DNA of 6,040 bases from a bacterium. GTDB taxonomy: Bacteria > Patescibacteriota > JAUYIX01. Location: NCBI GenBank assembly GCA_030688115.1, contig JAUYIX010000095.1, positions 1 to 6,040 on the forward strand, given 5' to 3'. Each line of letters opens with the position of its first letter. Position 1 is the first letter of the stretch. A model generated the notes under the pieces. The model saw only the letters and a list, made by a program, of their open reading frames with translations, was not told the DNA's origin and did not search any database. Below are positions 1 to 4,966 of this stretch, one piece after another. Made by a program: the position numbers and the translations under genes.

Positions 1-128
1 TAACAAGCCCGCGCCCCTCCTACAATCTGCACGATCGCTAGGGGCCAAAACCCCGGCAACGGCTCAGCTTTTATTAGCGCGGCTATTAGTCCACAGCCCC
101 CAAATATGCTTTAATTGTGAAACCAGGC

Positions 129-134
129 TATACT
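129..134 (+). promoter_or_regulatory. Candidate -10 box of the DUF4190 gene
   Basis: TATACT matches the sigma-70 -10 consensus at five of six positions and lies 34 bases before the start codon, which predicts a leader of about 28 nt. No good -35 hexamer stands 16-18 bp upstream. The same TATACT hexamer recurs in front of smpB. The predicted leader has no Shine-Dalgarno-like purine run. Confidence 0.45.
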
Positions 135-168
135 TGTCGCACTAAGTTATCTAACTACTTCCAACACA

Positions 169-492
169 ATGGCAGAACAACAGATGCAATCCGCAAAGAC
201 AAACGGCATGGCAATCGCCGCGTTTGTACTGAGCCTCGTCGGACTCGGCGTACTCGGTGTAATCTTTGGTTTTGTTGCACTCAACCAGATCAAAAAAGAG
301 AACCAAGGCGGCAAAGGCCTGGCGATAGCCGGTATAGTCATCGGATTTATCAGCATTGCTCTGCTAATCGTCTGGTTGATTTTTGTGTGGTGGGCAGTTG
401 ATACCGCGACTGACATTATTCAGTCTCCGTATTACTCAAACGAGCTGATTAATAGCTTGGAGAACCTCGATAACATCCAGCTTAACTTCTAG
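169..492 (+). CDS. DUF4190-family small membrane protein
   Basis: This 107-residue protein has two hydrophobic helices, at about residues 14-39 and 51-75. They are joined by a short polar loop containing ALNQIKKENQGGKGLAIAG. That arrangement (helix, ALxQI, charged/glycine turn, GxGLAIAGIVxG, helix) is the hallmark of DUF4190 (PF13828), a bacterial membrane domain of unknown function. A soluble acidic and Asn-rich tail of about 30 residues follows. The N-terminal 12 residues are polar and there is no cleavable signal, so it is predicted to stay in the cytoplasmic membrane. The ATG at 169 was chosen because it precedes the whole domain; ATG 184 would remove only five residues. No Shine-Dalgarno is visible. 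The gene is monocistronic, ending before a hairpin and a strong terminator and converging on argS. Family assignment is firm; function is unknown. Confidence 0.85.
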   Translation: MAEQQMQSAKTNGMAIAAFVLSLVGLGVLGVIFGFVALNQIKKENQGGKGLAIAGIVIGFISIALLIVWLIFVWWAVDTATDIIQSPYYSNELINSLENLDNIQLNF

Positions 493-501
493 CGACTCTT
501 T

Positions 502-523
502 TTTGGCGCACGATCGCGCCAAA
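502..523. other. Hairpin just after the DUF4190 stop codon
   Basis: TTTGGCGC and GCGCCAAA form a perfect 8-bp stem with a 6-nt loop (acgatc), starting 10 nt after the stop. It is preceded by a T-run on the + strand but not followed by one, so it is not a classical terminator in either direction. It may stabilise the 3' end or assist the terminator that follows. Confidence 0.5.
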
Positions 524-531
524 TAGATATT

Positions 532-560
532 AAAACGGCCCGCGCAAGCGGGCCGTTTTA
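532..560. terminator. Bidirectional rho-independent terminator between the DUF4190 gene and argS
   Basis: AAAACGGCCCGC and GCGGGCCGTTTT pair over 12 bp around a GCAA (GNRA) tetraloop. The T-run ends the hairpin on the + strand, and the A-run on the left becomes a T-run on the - strand. It therefore fits termination of both the DUF4190 gene and argS, whose stop codon ends 13 nt away at 573. Confidence 0.93.
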
Positions 561-572
561 TTTACGTCTCTT

Positions 573-2348
573 TTACATCTCTTGCGGAGCCTGGATCCCA
601 AGCAAGCCCAGCCCGTTGCGCAGTACTTGGGCGGTCGCGGCACAGAGTGCCAAGCGCGTTAATCGCTCATTTTTTGGCGCCTTAAGAACCGGTACGTTGC
701 CATAAAAAACATTAAAGCGACCAGCCAGCTCATATAATTCTGTGGCCAACAAATGCGGCATGCGTCGGTTGGCCGCCTCAAGGACTACTTCCGGGTAGCG
801 CACCAAGCGACGCGCCAGTAGCTGCTCTTCCGGGGCGGGCAGAGCAGCGTCGGGAGGTGCGGCAATTTTGTCCGGCTTAATCGTATCGCCCGCTTTGCGC
901 AAGATACTCCGGATACGGGCCTGAGTGTATTGCAAATAGGGTGCTGAGTTACCCTCAAAAGAGAGCATGCGGTCAAAATCAAAGTCGATCGAGTGCTCTC
1001 GGTTTTGTGAGAGGTCGTTGTATTTGACGGCGCCGACCCCGACCTGGCGGGCGACAGCCGCCCGGTTGGCCAGCTCAGGATTTTTCTCGGCGATGACTTT
1101 TTGGGCGCGCGCGGTGGCCTCCTCTAAAATGGAAAGCATATCGACCGTTGTTCCCGCTCGTGTTCTCATTTTACGACCGTCCATCCGGTAGAGTCCGTGC
1201 TTGAGATGCTCTAATTTGTCAGCCCACTCAAACCCCATTTTTTTGAGGACCGTAAAAACCTGCCTAAAATGCAGCTCCTGCTCGGCACCAACCTCATAGA
1301 GCATTGCGTCAAATTTGTAACGCTTGTATCGCTCGATCGCGGCGGCCAGCTCGCGCGTGGCGTACAGACTGGCCTCATCCGTTTTTTTTACGAGTAGCGC
1401 CGGCAGACCCTCCGCCTCCAAATCAACGATGGTCGCCCCCTGGCTTTTTTTTAGCAAACCTTTTTGTTGTAGCAGATCCAAAACCTCAGACATTTTGTCT
1501 CGATACTGCGCCTCGCCCTCATCCAGTTTATCAAACGTAACGCCGAGCAGATCATAGATTTTTTTAGCGTGGGCCAGAGAGGCGTCCACAAACAGTTGCC
1601 AAAGATTAGTGGCCTCCTGGTCGCCCTGTTCTAACTTTCTAAACCACTCACGCCCCTCCTCGGACAATGCATCATCTTTGGCGAGTTCTTGATGAAATTT
1701 AACGTAAACCCGTACCAGCTCCCCTACCGGATCACCGGCCAGGCCCTCGGGAGTGCCCCATTTTTTGTAGCCCGCAATCAGCTTACCAAATTGCGTCCCC
1801 CAGTCACCCAGGTAGTTAAGCCGTATAACCTTGTGACCAACGGCGGATAAAAGATCAGCAATTACCGCGCCATTAATCGTCGAGCGCAAGTGCCCGATAC
1901 TAAAGGGCTTACCGATATTTACTCCGGAGTACTCGATGACGATCGTCTTGGGATCCTGAGCCGGGCGCGTCCCAAAAAGCTCGGCACGCTGATTAATATG
2001 ATTGATCAAACCGGCTAAAAAAGTTTTGGATAACGTAAGATTAATAAAAGGTCCGACTGACTCGACGGTTGCGATCATTACGTCGGCAGAACCCTTAAAC
2101 CCACAAGCATCCAGGTGCACTTTTGGAGCAATAGTGCCGATCTGCATCGCCAGATCGTGAGCAATCGAGGCCGGATCTTTACCGGCCTGCTTGGCCAGGC
2201 TAAAGGCAACCGCACTGGCGTAGTCACCACGGGATTCGAGGGGATGTTCTACCGGAATCGGCCCGGCATAGGTGGCATTATTGAGATATGCCCTAACCGC
2301 CTCGCGCACGAGATGGGTTACGGCCTGTTTGAGATCGAGCTGTGACAT
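573..2348 (-). CDS. argS: Arginyl-tRNA synthetase
   Basis: This cytoplasmic class Ia synthetase, 591 residues, charges tRNA-Arg with arginine using ATP. The N-terminal tRNA D-loop-recognition (Add-1) region covers about residues 1-110. The HIGH signature appears as SIGH at residues 150-153, inside NIGKPFSIGHLRST. The KMSKS-loop counterpart is GRKMRTRAGT near residues 392-401. The DALR anticodon-binding domain takes the last ~120 residues (YLQYTQARIRSIL onward) and ends in LGLLGIQAPQEM, a typical ArgRS end. Length is normal for the family. The frame is open 17 codons further upstream, but ATG 2348 gives the usual N-terminus (MSQLDLKQAV). A weak AGGA lies 9 nt before it, and the longer form would overlap smpB. 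Transcription is divergent from smpB and convergent with the DUF4190 gene. Confidence 0.97.
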   Translation of the reverse strand: MSQLDLKQAVTHLVREAVRAYLNNATYAGPIPVEHPLESRGDYASAVAFSLAKQAGKDPASIAHDLAMQIGTIAPKVHLDACGFKGSADVMIATVESVGPFINLTLSKTFLAGLINHINQRAELFGTRPAQDPKTIVIEYSGVNIGKPFSIGHLRSTINGAVIADLLSAVGHKVIRLNYLGDWGTQFGKLIAGYKKWGTPEGLAGDPVGELVRVYVKFHQELAKDDALSEEGREWFRKLEQGDQEATNLWQLFVDASLAHAKKIYDLLGVTFDKLDEGEAQYRDKMSEVLDLLQQKGLLKKSQGATIVDLEAEGLPALLVKKTDEASLYATRELAAAIERYKRYKFDAMLYEVGAEQELHFRQVFTVLKKMGFEWADKLEHLKHGLYRMDGRKMRTRAGTTVDMLSILEEATARAQKVIAEKNPELANRAAVARQVGVGAVKYNDLSQNREHSIDFDFDRMLSFEGNSAPYLQYTQARIRSILRKAGDTIKPDKIAAPPDAALPAPEEQLLARRLVRYPEVVLEAANRRMPHLLATELYELAGRFNVFYGNVPVLKAPKNERLTRLALCAATAQVLRNGLGLLGIQAPQEM

Positions 2349-2371
2349 ATTGGTAAGTCCTACTATACTAA
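2342..2371. promoter_or_regulatory. Divergent argS/smpB promoter with overlapping -10 boxes
   Basis: On the + strand GTGACA (2342-2347, 5/6 to the -35 consensus), a 16-bp spacer and TATACT (2364-2369, 5/6) make a good sigma-70 promoter. On the - strand the same bases read TAGTATAGTA, giving TATAGT at 2367-2362, with no clear -35 for that direction. The core tactatacta is therefore nearly symmetric and may serve both genes. The + start point is expected near 2375-2377, a few bases before the smpB ATG at 2380. The smpB -35 overlaps the argS start codon. Confidence 0.6.
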
Positions 2372-2379
2372 CGCACGAG

Positions 2380-2826
2380 ATGGAATACGCCACAAACAAA
2401 CAAGCCCGACGGGATTACAACTTGCAGGACCGATTTACGGCCGGGATCAAACTAACGGGAGCTGAGGTCAAGTCGGTCAAAAAAGGCGGCATGCGGCTCA
2501 AGAGTGCTTTTGTGACGTTGCACAAGGGCAGTTTGTTCTTGACCAATGCGCACATCGCGGCCTACAAACCGGCCGGACCGCAGCCGAGCTACGAGCCCAC
2601 CCGCAGCCGCCCGCTGCTGCTCAAAAAGTCAGAACTGCGCAGTATTATCGGTCAGCTCAACCAAAAAGGCTTGACAATGGTGCCATTACGAGCTATAGGT
2701 GTGCGCAATCTGATCAAAATCGAGTTCGCGATCGGGCGCGGTAAACGCCAGTACGAGAAACGTGACTTGCTCAAAAAGCGCGAGGCGGATCGGACCATCA
2801 ATGTGGCTATGCGTCGGCGACGTTAG
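2380..2826 (+). CDS. smpB: SsrA-binding protein SmpB
   Basis: SmpB binds the tRNA-like end of tmRNA and carries it into the A site of stalled ribosomes, starting trans-translation. The 148-residue product has the family's usual length and order. It has an N-terminal NKQARRDYNLQDRFTAGIKL, the GAEVKSVKKGGMRLKSAFV core, NAHIAAYKP, and KGLTMVPL. The basic C-terminal tail GKRQYEKRDLLKKREADRTI, ending in MRRRR, occupies the empty mRNA channel. ATG 2380 was chosen because it starts the conserved MEYATNKQARRDY. The frame is open 36 codons further up, but that stretch is antisense to argS and unlike SmpB. No Shine-Dalgarno fits between the -10 box and the ATG, so the mRNA may be leaderless. Its RNA partner ssrA lies 134 bp downstream on the same strand. 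Confidence 0.97.
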   Translation: MEYATNKQARRDYNLQDRFTAGIKLTGAEVKSVKKGGMRLKSAFVTLHKGSLFLTNAHIAAYKPAGPQPSYEPTRSRPLLLKKSELRSIIGQLNQKGLTMVPLRAIGVRNLIKIEFAIGRGKRQYEKRDLLKKREADRTINVAMRRRR

Positions 2827-2866
2827 TACTTGTGGGTAGTTCTTTTTACTTGTGGATAGTTCTTTT
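2827..2866 (+). repeat. Two 20-bp tandem direct repeats upstream of ssrA
   Basis: Units 2827-2846 and 2847-2866 both read tacttgtggNtagttctttt and differ at one base (g or a), a 19/20 match. They begin right after the smpB stop, and the second runs into the TTGACA box. Each contains TGTGG(G/A)TAG. On the opposite strand this is CTA(C/T)CCACA, one mismatch (second unit) or two (first unit) from the DnaA-box consensus TTWTNCACA. They may bind a regulator or may be a local slippage duplication. Confidence 0.85.
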
Positions 2867-2893
2867 GACAACTAAAACCCAGCACGTTATTTG
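2865..2893 (+). promoter_or_regulatory. Candidate ssrA promoter
   Basis: A perfect -35 hexamer TTGACA lies at 2865-2870. The best -10 choices at 16-17 bp spacing are weak (TTATTT at 2887 or TATTTG at 2888). A start near 2898-2901 would give pre-tmRNA a 5' leader of about 60 nt that includes the hairpin at 2917-2959. Cotranscription with smpB remains possible, since no terminator lies between them. Confidence 0.45.
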
Positions 2894-2916
2894 TTTTACC
2901 TGATCCGGGATCTCCT

Positions 2917-2959
2917 AAGGAGGAGCGAAGTCGCCTTACGCGTCTGTTCGCACCTCCTT
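2917..2959 (+). other. Leader hairpin abutting the mature tmRNA 5' end
   Basis: AAGGAGG-A-GCGAA (2917-2929) pairs with TTCGC-A-CCTCCTT (2947-2959): 12 base pairs with one A-A mismatch and a 17-nt loop. The right arm ends one base before the predicted tmRNA 5' G at 2961, so it probably belongs to the precursor removed by RNase P. The left arm with the preceding T is TAAGGAGG, a perfect Shine-Dalgarno octamer. The right arm with flanking bases, CACCTCCTTT, matches the usual bacterial 16S rRNA 3' tail. Confidence 0.75.
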
Positions 2960-2960
2960 T

Positions 2961-3354
2961 GGGGATGATCGGCTTTGAGGGCGACACCGTGTCATCTGGG
3001 CGTGTACGAGTGGGATGCGCCTCTCGTTAATCAATCGCATCACTCAACAAATGCTAAGTCATTTGGAAACGCAGCCCGAGACTACGTTCGTGGTCTCTCA
3101 GTTGCGCCAGCTCTTGCCTAACTTTAGGTAATAGCCATCTCCCGCAGGCACCCCGCGGCTTGCGATCGAGGTGTTATCTTAGCGGGGTTGGTGTTCTGCA
3201 GGTTTCTGGTAGAACACCGAGAACTCGTGAAACCCGCAACGTAGTTTTTGGCCGCGCTTAGAGCCACGTTGTCAGATACCAAGCGCGGAGAGTACACGTG
3301 GACAGATCATACGAGGTTAGCTCCACGCGGGTTCGATTCCCGCCATCTCCACCA
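2961..3354 (+). ncRNA. ssrA: tmRNA (10Sa RNA)
   Basis: This one-piece tmRNA of 394 nt acts as tRNA-Ala and as mRNA to rescue stalled ribosomes with SmpB. The acceptor stem pairs GGGGATG (2961-2967) with CATCTCC (3344-3350), one G-U pair, followed by A and an encoded CCA. The T-arm is GCGGG-TTCGATT-CCCGC (3327-3343). The long P2 helix pairs 2989-2998 with 3303-3312 (one C-C mismatch). Three pseudoknots can be drawn. PK1: GGGCG 2998-3002 with 3018-3022, and ACGAG 3006-3010 with CTCGT 3023-3027. Second: GGTGTTCT 3190-3197 with 3211-3218, and GGTTTC 3201-3206 with GAAACC 3229-3234. Third: CCGCGCTT 3252-3259 with 3281-3288, and CCACGT 3264-3269 with 3296-3301. A further stem joins CCCCGC 3151-3156 to GCGGGG 3182-3187. 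No strong terminator follows. Confidence 0.96.
3053..3121 (+). other. Proteolysis-tag reading frame inside tmRNA
   Basis: With GCT at 3053 as resume codon the tag has 22 residues. It begins AKSFGNAARD, continues YVRGL and ends SVAPALA. TAA at 3119-3121 is followed by a second in-frame stop, TAG, at 3125. A resume alanine codon, an A four bases before it (caaat-GCT) and a small hydrophobic ALA end all fit known tags read by ClpXP-type proteases. The tag is longer than the common 10-15 residues. The frame contains a 9-bp hairpin (3078-3086 with 3089-3097). A rival resume codon, GCA at 3037, would give only ASLNKC and lacks a degron-like end. Confidence 0.72.
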
Positions 3355-3485
3355 GTGATCCGTACCCTATAAAACGGACACGGCTTTTAGTGTGGGGAGT
3401 CATCAAAAATCTCTACAATAGGTGACATTTCGTGTGTTCGACCATGCTCGCCATTAACTCCACGTTGACAAATCTGCACAGACCA

Positions 3486-3514
3486 TTGACAAGGTCATTT
3501 CTGTATGTTTGAAT
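3486..3514 (+). promoter_or_regulatory. Candidate promoter of the multi-HTH gene
   Basis: TTGACA (3486-3491), a 17-bp spacer and TTGAAT (3509-3514, 4/6) make a plausible sigma-70 promoter with a start near 3521, just before the 17-bp palindrome. A second TTGACAA copy lies exactly 21 bp upstream (3465-3471), about two helical turns, so one or both could instead be parts of a protein-binding site. TGAC-AAG-GTCA (3487-3497) is a small dyad overlapping the -35. Confidence 0.45.
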
Positions 3515-3523
3515 ATCCGGTCC

Positions 3524-3540
3524 TACCTGACTGTCAGGTA
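3524..3540. promoter_or_regulatory. Perfect 17-bp palindrome, candidate operator
   Basis: TACCTGAC-T-GTCAGGTA has perfect 8-bp arms around one central base. The 1-nt centre makes a long RNA stem awkward but suits a dimeric helix-turn-helix protein on DNA. It lies just past the predicted -10 and 43 bp before the start codon, where bound protein would block transcription. The downstream gene encodes a DNA-binding protein, so autoregulation is a natural guess but is unproven. Confidence 0.6.
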
Positions 3541-3570
3541 GACATCCAAACCGTACCTTGAAAAACTATA

Positions 3571-3577
3571 TAGGAGG
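3571..3577 (+). promoter_or_regulatory. Strong ribosome binding site of the multi-HTH gene
   Basis: TAGGAGG stands 5 nt before ATG 3583 and is nearly a full complement of the anti-Shine-Dalgarno. It fixes the start codon. It is noteworthy because the DUF4190 gene, argS and smpB in the same window have weak or no such sites. Confidence 0.88.
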
Positions 3578-3582
3578 CTGCC

Positions 3583-4818
3583 ATGAGAGAGTATGCAAAC
3601 GCTGTGCACCCGGATACGGGGGCTACCAAGCAAGAAATCGTCGATAAGTTGGAAGTGGCTTTTGAGCAAATCGCGGCCGAACTCAACATTCCCGTTGATA
3701 AGGTGCGCAATATTGTCAGAGGCGGTTACTTTTCTCTCAAAAAAGGAGAGCGTCAAAGCCGGGAACAAACTATCCGGCGACTTCGTCGCGAAGGCTACTA
3801 CAACGAGGATATCGCTGAGACGTTGGGGCTATCAGTGTCACAAATCTCGCACACAGTGTCTAAGCTCATCCAAGAGGGACGAGTTAAACCAATACGTCGC
3901 GGAAGAAGGTACCTGTCAGAGGAAAAACGCGCTAAGCGCGCAGAGCAAATCGTCAAGCTGCGGCAGGTAGGCTACTCCAACGAGGATATTGCCGAGGTGT
4001 TGGGGCTGTCAGTGAGCTATACCTACTCAGTTATTCGCAAGTTGGTTTCCGAAGGCAAGCTCGCACCGCCCCTGGGTAAGGAGGTCAAGTGGCGAGACCT
4101 AGAAAATGAGAGCACACAAACCATCATCAAGATGGTCAAACATCGCTCTACGCTAGCGGAGATTGGCAATAGACTCGGACTAACGAAAGAGCGCGTCAGG
4201 CAACTGATTCTGCTAATCCGTCAAGCACATGGAGAGGAGGTATTCGCCACAGACAACCCGCTGTGGACATCAAAGGAGGTTGCCGATAAGCTTGGTGTCA
4301 CTGCTGTAAGAATCAACCAAATCTGTGACAGCGGCGAGGTAACTTGCCGTAGGCGCGGATCTGACAGCGGCGTCTGGCTCATTCAAGAGTCGGAGATTGA
4401 TAAGTTGGAGGAGCATCATCTCATCACAGGAACGCGAACATGCACTATCTGTGACAAGACATTTGTCTACAAGGCTGGGCTGGGAAGCCGACAAGTGTGC
4501 TCGGACAAGTGCTTGGAGGAATACCACCGACAACGCCGCGCAGCTTACGCCGACCAACAGCCTTCGCTGGATTCACTCGTTGGATGGCGAAAGGATTTGT
4601 GGCAACGGCTGCAATCTCATCGCATCCCCAAGAACGAAGAGTGGCTGACGATTACGTCAGCTGCACGGCGTTCTGGATTGAGCAAGATGCAATTGAGGTG
4701 GATGCGGCTCCGTAACATCGTAACCATCCGACCACACCCCGTCAAAACGTGGCGTGGTCAACCGGTGGCCACGTATGCGGCCAGCGAGATGGCGATTGCT
4801 AGACAGGCGGTGTACTAG
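3583..4818 (+). CDS. Multi-helix-turn-helix DNA-binding protein with Cys4 motif
   Basis: This 411-residue protein fits no whole-length family I recognise. It reads as a chain of small DNA-binding units. HTH1 covers about residues 17-46. HTH2 (61-102) and HTH3 (120-162) are internal duplicates sharing GY.NEDIAE.LGLSVS. HTH4 (178-215) contains TLAEIGNRLGLTKERVRQL, a clear sigma-70 region-4-like helix-turn-helix. HTH5 (228-276; WTSKEVADKLGVTAVRINQI) resembles MerR/excisionase-type domains. A CxxC-15-CxxxC motif (C287, C290, C306, C310) suggests a zinc knuckle. HTH6 (354-405; WLTITSAARRSGLSKMQLRW) is another excisionase-like unit. Strongly basic linkers (RRGRR, RRRG, RQRR) separate the units. No catalytic domain, signal or membrane helix is seen. 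It is probably a nucleoid-associated protein, repressor or mobile-element regulator. The start is fixed by a strong ribosome site; a palindrome upstream may be its operator and a terminator follows. Confidence 0.85.
   Translation: MREYANAVHPDTGATKQEIVDKLEVAFEQIAAELNIPVDKVRNIVRGGYFSLKKGERQSREQTIRRLRREGYYNEDIAETLGLSVSQISHTVSKLIQEGRVKPIRRGRRYLSEEKRAKRAEQIVKLRQVGYSNEDIAEVLGLSVSYTYSVIRKLVSEGKLAPPLGKEVKWRDLENESTQTIIKMVKHRSTLAEIGNRLGLTKERVRQLILLIRQAHGEEVFATDNPLWTSKEVADKLGVTAVRINQICDSGEVTCRRRGSDSGVWLIQESEIDKLEEHHLITGTRTCTICDKTFVYKAGLGSRQVCSDKCLEEYHRQRRAAYADQQPSLDSLVGWRKDLWQRLQSHRIPKNEEWLTITSAARRSGLSKMQLRWMRLRNIVTIRPHPVKTWRGQPVATYAASEMAIARQAVY
3793..4014 (+). repeat. Intragenic duplication of HTH2 and HTH3
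   Basis: The 45 bases 3793-3837 and 3970-4014 match at 39 positions, 177 bp (59 codons) apart in the same frame. They encode GYYNEDIAETLGLSV and GYSNEDIAEVLGLSV. Over a wider 40-residue stretch 22 residues are identical. Retention of DNA-level similarity suggests a fairly recent duplication, while the residues after the shared turn (QISHTVS versus YTYSVIR), where the recognition helix lies, have diverged. Confidence 0.9.
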
Positions 4819-4827
4819 CCCACCGCC
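4806..4827 (+). other. Hairpin enclosing the stop codon of the multi-HTH gene
   Basis: GGCGGTG (4806-4812) pairs perfectly with CACCGCC (4821-4827). The 8-nt loop tactagcc holds the TAG stop codon. No T-run follows; the true terminator begins 28 nt further on. It may protect the mRNA end or slow the terminating ribosome. Confidence 0.5.
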
Positions 4828-4854
4828 AATAACGGCAAGAGCCACTGAACCTTG

Positions 4855-4902
4855 AGCGGAAGGAAGCACAACATACTGTTGTACGCACCTTCCGCTTTTT
4901 TT
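4855..4902 (+). terminator. Rho-independent terminator of the multi-HTH gene
   Basis: AGCGGAAGG (4855-4863) pairs with CCTTCCGCT (4888-4896). An inner stem, ACAAC 4868-4872 with GTTGT 4878-4882, extends it, and seven T residues follow (4896-4902). This is a strong + strand terminator 36 nt after the stop codon. It isolates the gene from the leftward genes beyond. Confidence 0.92.
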
Positions 4903-4966
4903 ATTCTAGTGCGTTTGCAGTTCAGGCGGTTTTGAGAAAATACGCTCGAGCGGTACGGACACAAAA

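Noticed and set aside
1..128. A gene or RNA at the left edge
   Set aside because: Only a short GGGG-CCAAAA-CCCC stem (41-54) is visible. No coding frame or recognisable RNA is supported; the first TAA could end a gene to the left, but that cannot be shown.
117..401. Arg/Cys-rich + strand frame overlapping the DUF4190 gene
   Set aside because: It is out of frame with a clear family member and has shadow-like composition.
2272..2379. A 36-residue N-terminal extension of SmpB
   Set aside because: It would be antisense to the argS start, has no resemblance to SmpB, and the conserved N-terminus begins at ATG 2380.
2349..2399. A 17-residue N-terminal extension of ArgRS
   Set aside because: It would overlap smpB coding sequence and the promoter, whereas MSQLDLKQAV is a normal ArgRS start.
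3037..3057. Alternative tmRNA tag from GCA 3037 (ASLNKC)
   Set aside because: It is too short and lacks the hydrophobic alanine-rich end; the GCT 3053 frame ends in ALA with two stops.
3327..3354. A tRNA gene ending in a TTCGATT loop and CCA
   Set aside because: The T-arm and acceptor strand belong to tmRNA: the partner strand GGGGATG lies about 380 nt upstream, and no anticodon arm precedes the T-arm.
3360..3386. A terminator directly behind tmRNA (CCGT...ACGG, then TTTT)
   Set aside because: Only four base pairs and a distant short T-run; too weak to call, so the ssrA 3' transcript end stays undefined.
3524..3540. The 17-bp palindrome as a terminator of ssrA
   Set aside because: The loop would be too small, no T-run follows, and it is about 170 bp past the tmRNA end; an operator fits better.
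3523..3768. 81-codon - strand ORF over the multi-HTH gene start
   Set aside because: It is antisense to a well-supported gene with a strong ribosome site and has no recognisable motif.
4943..4952. CGCTCGAGCG palindrome downstream of the wall-repeat ORF as a - strand terminator
   Set aside because: The hairpin would have only about three firm pairs around a TCGA loop before TATTTT; not convincing.
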